A stretch of 31,635 nt of DNA from Saprolegnia diclina VS20 (taxonomy: Eukaryota > Oomycota > Saprolegniomycetes > Saprolegniales > Saprolegniaceae), in assembly GCF_000281045.1 (NCBI RefSeq), contig NW_008246151.1, positions 6,545 through 38,179 on the forward strand, read 5' to 3'. The position numbers and the translations under genes were made by a program. The notes below the pieces were generated by a model, which had not been told where the DNA came from, did not search any database, and saw only the letters and a program-made list of their open reading frames with translations. Shown one piece after another: positions 27,364-31,635 of this stretch (positions are counted from its first letter, which is position 1; each line of letters begins with the position of its first letter).

Positions 27364-27825
27364 ATGCTCAACGTGTCGCTGCCGCAAGCCATCTTCCTCC
27401 CGCCGCTGCTCATCATCCTCGCGTCCATCTCGCTCGTGACCTTCCAGAACCTCTACTCGACGCTCACGGCCTGTACGCACCTCGCTTGCCCATGGAGGCT
27501 CATGCTGCTGCCTGTAGATGCCACCAAGTACTCGTCCAACGACATCATCAAGACCCTCAAGCCTGGTACGCATGCTGCTACGTGGCTTGCCTCATGGCGC
27601 GCATTAGGGCTCGTCCAGGTCAAGAACTTTCTCGAGCACGTCCTCGGGAAGGCGTCGGCCTTCAAGTTCAACCTCCAGCACGTGCTGCTCATGGTCATTG
27701 TGTTTGTGCTGATCGCCATCTTCAACGAGCTTTCGCAAGCCAACGCGCTCAAGGAGAAGGAGCTCAAGCTTCTGCGCGCGGCCAACAAGAAGGCTGCGGA
27801 CGACGAGGCCAAGAAAACCAAGTAA
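27364..27825 (+). CDS. Small two-helix membrane protein, unrecognised
   Basis: Three exons, 27364-27472, 27518-27565 and 27608-27825, with introns of 45 and 42 bases, give 124 residues. The joins turn unlikely intron-encoded residues into STLTAYATKYSSNDI and LKPGLVQVKNFLEHV. Two hydrophobic helices are evident: IFLPPLLIILASISLVTF (about 10-27) and VLLMVIVFVLIAIF (about 82-95). A charged C-terminal helix follows (ANALKEKELKLLRAANKKAADDEAKKTK), which resembles a cytosolic coiled tail ending in a dilysine-like KKTK, an ER retention type of signal. Likely an endomembrane protein; I cannot assign a family. Confidence 0.72.
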   Translation: MLNVSLPQAIFLPPLLIILASISLVTFQNLYSTLTACTHLACPWRLMLLPVDATKYSSNDIIKTLKPGTHAATWLASWRALGLVQVKNFLEHVLGKASAFKFNLQHVLLMVIVFVLIAIFNELSQANALKEKELKLLRAANKKAADDEAKKTK

Positions 27826-27899
27826 TTCACATCGGCTTTCTTCACGGTTTTACGGCGTGGGATACGACTTGAGCTCTAAACGAGCTCCTCCACACGCAA

Positions 27900-28320
27900 C
27901 TACTGCAGCTTCCCAGACGGCGTCTTTGGGATCGTCTTGGAGCAGCACGACGTTGGCGCAAGGCAGGCGGTTGCGCAATGGACGCGCAGAGCGACGCGTT
28001 CGTGGCGTGCGCTGGACGTTCTCCTTGAGCTCAGCCACAACGACGACCGCATCGTCCAGTGCACATACCGAAATGCAGCCGGGACGCTCGCCTCGATGAT
28101 CTGGGGCAGACGACGCGGCGGTCTAGTGTAGGGATGCGCTTGAGACGAAGTAGAAGCGCCCGCAGCGGTGGAGGAGCCCGACGCCTTGATTCCTTTTCAT
28201 CCATCAGCATCTCGCCTCTAGTGCGCAGGCACATGGGAACGGGCTCGCGTCTCGTCGTCGCGCTGCCAGTAGCCCTTGGTGATGCTGTCGCCCGCGAGCC
28301 AGATCGAACAGAAGGAGTGT
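27900..28320 (-). pseudogene. Remnant of a fatty-acyl-AMP ligase/acyl-CoA synthetase-like gene (ANL superfamily)
   Basis: Pieces of the C-terminal half of an adenylate-forming enzyme lie in order on the minus strand but in different frames. IWLAGDSITKGYWQRDDE (from about 28304) matches the family's IWVSGPSVTQGYWNRPEE. LRTRGEM near 28220 stands where LRTGDLG is expected. PQIIEASVPAAF near 28100 matches PQDIEASV. TIPKTPSGKLQ (27935-27903) is the A10-type motif with the catalytic lysine, followed at once by TAG. The frame shifts between blocks cannot all be explained by introns with normal splice sites, and the core N-terminal domain is missing. Such enzymes activate fatty acids, often for polyketide or lipopeptide assembly. 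The remnant is probably an old duplicate or a decayed host gene. Confidence 0.6.
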
Positions 28321-29373
28321 AGCCGGGGGTACCCACACGGCGTGGGCGCAACAGTACTTTCGTACCCCGGGGCATGGTTTTGGGCGCTTTTTGCGTTCGA
28401 GCGCGTGGCGATCGATTTAATCGTATGACCGAAAAGTTGGCGTCGTTTCCGAAGGTAGCGTCGTTTCGAGTGCAATGACGTGGGGAATTCCAACGCTCAG
28501 AAGACCGCAGCGACGCACGGGATGCTCAGAAGACGAAGACGCCAAGCAACTAGTACATTAGTACACTGCAGTTGAACTCTGCGGTTGTTTCAGAAAGCGA
28601 GCTGGATTTCGCGCCCAAATGCATTCGACAGCGTTGCACAAAAGCCCCTCGATGAGCAGTCCCTTACCCTTGCCCAAGAGTCTTGGACACGGGTGAATAA
28701 GACATTTCTTGTTGTCCTTGGGCGCAAGCCGAGCACATCAACTTGCCGTCGGGCGGTAATGCTGAGCAGCGAGGGTGAGCAACTTGCAGTGTCGTTGTGA
28801 TAATTCCATCACAGACAAATTTTGGCGCTCGTGCCGCTCGGTTGTTGCATTCTGTGAGGATTGTTGTGAGTAACATGGCTCACGCTCTGAACAGCGCTCT
28901 GAGCTTATAGACTCCGTACGACAAACTGCTCGCGGAGCCTCGACAAGCCTTGACGAGCGCCGGTGCTCTCCCTACGCATTGGTCGCGTCTTGCTCGTCAC
29001 TGGGTGTAGGAAATGGCCAACGTTCAAGGCCGCAACGTGCATCACAGTCAGTCGACCCTCTGCGTGACGGCTCGGTTCCTCCGTCCATACCTTCCTCGGG
29101 AGAGATGTTACAACTCACGTGGCTGCATCTCCACGGTAAAAAGCCCTGCAAATTCGCTGGATATCTCTGCATCGGCCGCTACTCACCACCACGCGGTACG
29201 TCGATGCGCGCAGGTTTTACCCATTTGACGTGCTCCGTCCATGCGCTCTGCCCTGCACGAACAAACGTCCATACAAACACCAAGAGAGCCACGACGTCCT
29301 CGATCAAGATCCCAAGTTGCACTTTCTCAAACTGCACACGGGGTCGGACTCACACGTTGGTCGCAACACTGTG

Positions 29374-29392
29374 CAGCATTTAGCAATTTCCC
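29374..29392 (+). promoter_or_regulatory. Oomycete composite initiator (Inr plus flanking element) of Kazal gene 1
   Basis: CAGCATTTAGCAATTTCCC fits the oomycete consensus GCTCATTYYNCAWTTTNYY at nearly every position from CATT onward, with CAATTTCCC as the flanking promoter element. Transcription would start near 29378, leaving a 5' untranslated region of about 22 bases. This supports the ATG at 29400. Confidence 0.7.
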
Positions 29393-29399
29393 TCGCACC

Positions 29400-30305
29400 A
29401 TGAAGACGTCTTTTGTTGCTGTCGCCGTGGTCGCTGCGCTCGCCGCCTTTGGTGATGCGGCTCCGATGCAAGCCGGGTCGTGCGCTGCGGCCAAGTGCCC
29501 ACCCGTCGGCGGCAACTTTTGCTCGGCGTCGTCCGTGTCACCGGCGGCATTTACGACCAACTTCAAGAACGAGTGCGAGTGCCTCAAGGCCAAGTGCCTG
29601 GACAAGAAGGTGCAGTGCTACGCCAAGGCGCCCAAGTGCGACCCCAAGGCGCTCCTCGAGCTCAAGGACCAGGCTGTCACAAGGATCTCGCCGGTCTGCG
29701 CCTCGAACGGCGTCACGTACGACAACTACTTCCAATTGAAGGTCGGCCGCGCGCTCGACCCATCGATTCAGTTTCTCATCACGGGCAAGTGCCCGACGAC
29801 GATCGCCAAGTGCGTCAAGAAGAAGTGTCCGTCGACGCGCGAAAAGATCTGCGCGCTCGAAGCGGCGGGGAAGGCGCCCGTGTTCTACCAGAACCAGTGC
29901 TATTACGACATTGGACTCTGCCTCAACCCCAAGCTCACCGTCTCCAAGGTCTGCCCCAAGTCCAAGAAGACCAAGTCGCTCTCGGCCGACGCCAGCTTTG
30001 CGCTCACTGCTGGCGGCAACGAGACGACGACCGCGCCGACGCCCGCTTCGGGCTCTGGCTCGAGCAGCGAGGAGGACGAACCGGCGGGCGACGAGATTGT
30101 CTGGTCGGACGCGGACGAGTTTTACGTGGGCGAAGACCTCATGGCGCAGTTTGAATCCAACACGACGGGCTCGGGCTCGAGCAACGGCACCATCACGACG
30201 CCAACCAACAAGACGACGACGGCGCCGAACACCAAGCCGAGCTCGGCCGCAACGACGATGGTGTCGCTCACTGCGCTCGCTGTCACTGCATTGGCCCTTG
30301 TCTAA
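29400..30305 (+). CDS. Secreted Kazal-like protein, probably GPI-anchored (copy 1)
   Basis: One exon encodes 301 residues. The signal peptide is clear (MKTSFVAVAVVAALAAFGDA, cleavage near 20). Cysteine-rich units follow, with a Kazal-type core (VCASNGVTYDNYFQLKVGRA, compare the Kazal VCGSDGxTYxNxCxL) set in a longer Cys pattern: CPPVGGNFC, NECECLKAKC, VQCYAKAPKCDPK, CPTTIAKCVKKKC, ICALEAAGKAPVFYQNQCYY. The C-terminal third is Ser/Thr/Gly-rich with an acidic patch (EEDEPAGDEIVWSDADE) and possible N-glycosylation sites (NTTGS, NGTIT, NKTTT). It ends in a hydrophobic tail (MVSLTALAVTALALV), as expected for GPI attachment. In pathogenic oomycetes Kazal proteins inhibit host serine proteases; the canonical second Kazal cysteine is replaced here (NYF instead of NxC), so inhibition is not assured. 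Confidence 0.85.
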   Translation: MKTSFVAVAVVAALAAFGDAAPMQAGSCAAAKCPPVGGNFCSASSVSPAAFTTNFKNECECLKAKCLDKKVQCYAKAPKCDPKALLELKDQAVTRISPVCASNGVTYDNYFQLKVGRALDPSIQFLITGKCPTTIAKCVKKKCPSTREKICALEAAGKAPVFYQNQCYYDIGLCLNPKLTVSKVCPKSKKTKSLSADASFALTAGGNETTTAPTPASGSGSSSEEDEPAGDEIVWSDADEFYVGEDLMAQFESNTTGSGSSNGTITTPTNKTTTAPNTKPSSAATTMVSLTALAVTALALV

Positions 30306-30379
30306 CTGTCTATAAACTAATCTCTCTCTTCTTGCGTGGGCAGTCTTATCAACGGGTCACTGGGGACGCCGATGAGCCG

Positions 30380-30475
30380 CCACGACCGGATCGAACCCAG
30401 CTCTGGATGAAAACAATGTTGCGAGGCGAGATGCGAATACTGTGAATGAGCTGTCGACCGGGCCACTCGGGCGTA
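30380..30475 (-). repeat. tRNA-like sequence, possible SINE head
   Basis: On the minus strand GCCCGAGTGGCC (30472-30461) resembles a Pol III A box and GGGTTCGATCC (30398-30388) a B box. The 62 bases between them exceed a normal tRNA, and I could not fold a full cloverleaf, so this is not a working tRNA gene. A tRNA-derived SINE head or a tRNA relic is the best guess. Confidence 0.3.
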
Positions 30476-31158
30476 AATTGACGTCTGTCAGGATTTGCTC
30501 CAAGCTTGGAGAGGCTGCTCACGCACCTCGGAATCTTCCTCATGAGAAAGTCCAAACGAATCCAACTGTGAGTGACGAGTGCAATGCGTGTCTACGCTCA
30601 TACAAGACGCAAGTCTAAACGACCCGATCAAAACGCCTCGGTTGGTTGGTGCGAGCTTCGTCCGAGGACTGTTAGGAAGAGGTGGCAACACGCTGCGGCT
30701 CGGCGTCCAGGCGGCAGTACATGCACCCGCTCGTTTCAGCAACTTGTTCCCGTTGTTCCGCTTCTCCAAAAGGAAATATGCTCGTGGGAAAGAGGCTCTT
30801 CGCCGATCCCACTGCTCGCAACCCGGACAAAAGATCTGATTGTTGGGCGCCACAACCCTTTTTGTACCACAAGGAATCTTGGGAAAGTCCACATCGCGGG
30901 ATTAGGGTTACACCTTAGTCGGAAGACCCTCGAGACGTACTATGGAAGCAAGTGGCCGGCGTCGTTGCAGACGCATTAAGCTCGCATCGGCTCGAGCGAG
31001 CAGCGCTTGTTTGGACCTCGGTTTCTCTGGTTGAAGCAGTGTTTTGGTTTTGGACACTGGATCCTTACAACCGCAGAAAGGACAAACCTACTGTCGTGGC
31101 TGCTACAACCGCGGATCGTCCATTGCCGCGCGGTTGTGCTGAGGCGTTTGGTTCGAGT

Positions 31159-31177
31159 TTTCATTTTTCATTTTGCC
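31159..31177 (+). promoter_or_regulatory. Oomycete composite initiator directly before Kazal gene 2
   Basis: TTTCATTTTTCATTTTGCC matches the 19-base oomycete consensus GCTCATTYYNCAWTTTNYY at 17 positions and abuts the ATG at 31178. Transcription would start near 31163, so the leader would be only about 15 bases. Confidence 0.75.
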
Positions 31178-31635
31178 ATGCAGCTCTCGTTTGCACTTGT
31201 CCTGACCGCTGTTGTCGCCACGCTCGGGGCCGAAGCCAACGTCCTCCAAGCCGGGTCGTGCGCCATGTCGTGCAAGGGCCCCAAGACCGGGTTTTGCTCG
31301 GGCGTCGGCGCGCTTCCAACGGCGCTCTCAGCGACCACTTACAACAACGAGTGCGAGTGCCTCCAGGCCAAGTGCCTCAAGGGCAACGCGGTGCAGTGCT
31401 ACGCCAAGCCGACCGCCGGCAAGTGCGACCCCAAGGCGCTCCTCAAGCTCAACGAACCCACCGCCAAGTCGCTCAAGCTCGTCTGCGGCTCCAACGGCGT
31501 CACGTACGACAACTACTTCCACCTCAAGGTCGCGCGCGAACTCGGCGGCATCCAGTTCCTCCAGACGGGCAAGTGCACGTCGCAGTACAAGACGTGCATG
31601 ACCAACGTCAAGTGCTCCAACGAAGACAAGGTCGT
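31178..31635 (+). CDS. Secreted Kazal-like protein, copy 2 (cut by window end)
   Basis: The first 152 codons are present. The signal peptide is MQLSFALVLTAVVATLGAEA. The mature part repeats the plan of copy 1 closely: LQAGSCAMSCKG, NNECECLQAKCLKGNAVQCY, AGKCDPKALLKLN, and VCGSNGVTYDNYFHLKVARE, then FLQTGKC and a CMTNVKC. The Kazal core again has NYF where a cysteine is usual, so both copies share the same unusual Cys pattern. This is a tandem paralogue of the gene at 29400-30305; whether it also ends in a GPI signal lies outside the window. Confidence 0.88.
   Translation, partial: MQLSFALVLTAVVATLGAEANVLQAGSCAMSCKGPKTGFCSGVGALPTALSATTYNNECECLQAKCLKGNAVQCYAKPTAGKCDPKALLKLNEPTAKSLKLVCGSNGVTYDNYFHLKVARELGGIQFLQTGKCTSQYKTCMTNVKCSNEDKV

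Larger units (their letters stand above)
27826..29399. other. Gene-poor stretch between the membrane protein and the first Kazal gene
   Basis: About 1.57 kb. The minus strand at 27900-28320 carries the ligase remnant described separately. Beyond it, 28500-29370 holds only short overlapping frames in all phases. An AGTACATTAGTAC-like inverted run lies near 28552-28564. I found no gene, tRNA or element in 28500-29370. Confidence 0.4.
30306..31177. other. Intergenic region between the two Kazal genes
   Basis: 872 bases. The left part carries the tRNA-like A and B boxes described separately (30380-30475, minus). The remainder (30480-31150) has several short frames without family match. The promoter of the second Kazal gene lies at its right end. 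Confidence 0.4.

Noticed and set aside
30388-30398. A working tRNA gene at the B-box-like GGGTTCGATCC
   Set aside because: The A-B spacing is too long and no acceptor or anticodon stems could be formed.

Overview
The window looks like nuclear DNA of an oomycete, most likely of the Saprolegniales (Aphanomyces, Saprolegnia or Achlya type). I infer this from four things: GC-rich, gene-dense layout with genes on both strands; introns of about 30 to 54 bases; a four-gene array of the oomycete 'M96 mating-specific' family (leucine-zipper-like N-terminus plus START-like C-terminus); and two secreted Kazal-like proteins whose start regions carry the oomycete composite initiator (CATTYY element followed by CAWTTTNYY). 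The species was not identified. All gene models were spliced by hand from reading frames and splice motifs; homologies are from memory of protein families.

Layout from left to right. 109-1168 (-) is a four-exon RAD1 checkpoint-clamp gene. 2231-3085 (-) is a four-exon gene of unknown function with paired CxxC motifs. 3214-4395 (-) is an EBP1/PA2G4 homologue. 5219-7521 (+) is a 2-oxoglutarate-oxygenase-like protein whose iron-binding residues seem to be lost, with a 126-base internal duplication at its end and a decayed relative at 7778-8074. 8196-11219 (-) is UTP21/WDR36 of the small-subunit processome. 11612-12298 (-) is a HAD phosphatase. 12577-14546 (-) is a double PH-domain protein that shares a 100-base divergent promoter with 14647-15909 (+), a CCCH/FG-repeat nucleoporin of the NUP42 type. 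15957-17103 (-) is a probably myristoylated, highly charged protein, and about 17180-17650 (-) a PX-like protein.

18334-24264 (-) holds four M96-family paralogues head to tail; two phase-0 introns are shared by two members, one of the two is kept in a third, and both are missing in the last. 24862-26354 (+) is a ten-exon, membrane-anchored PP2C phosphatase. 26434-26970 (-) is an unrecognised small protein and 27364-27825 (+) a small two-helix membrane protein. 27900-28320 (-) holds the remains of a fatty-acyl-AMP ligase/acyl-CoA synthetase. 29400-30305 (+) and 31178-end (+, cut by the window) are tandem Kazal-like secreted proteins.

There is no operon logic here. The recognised genes are mainly housekeeping (DNA damage checkpoint, ribosome biogenesis, nuclear pore, signalling), mixed with lineage-specific duplicated families (M96, Kazal, oxygenase-like). 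Across the 29 introns I could place, 25 end in TAG and 18 begin GTAC, which is a strong splice-site preference. No CRISPR array, rRNA, complete tRNA, plasmid or viral element was seen.
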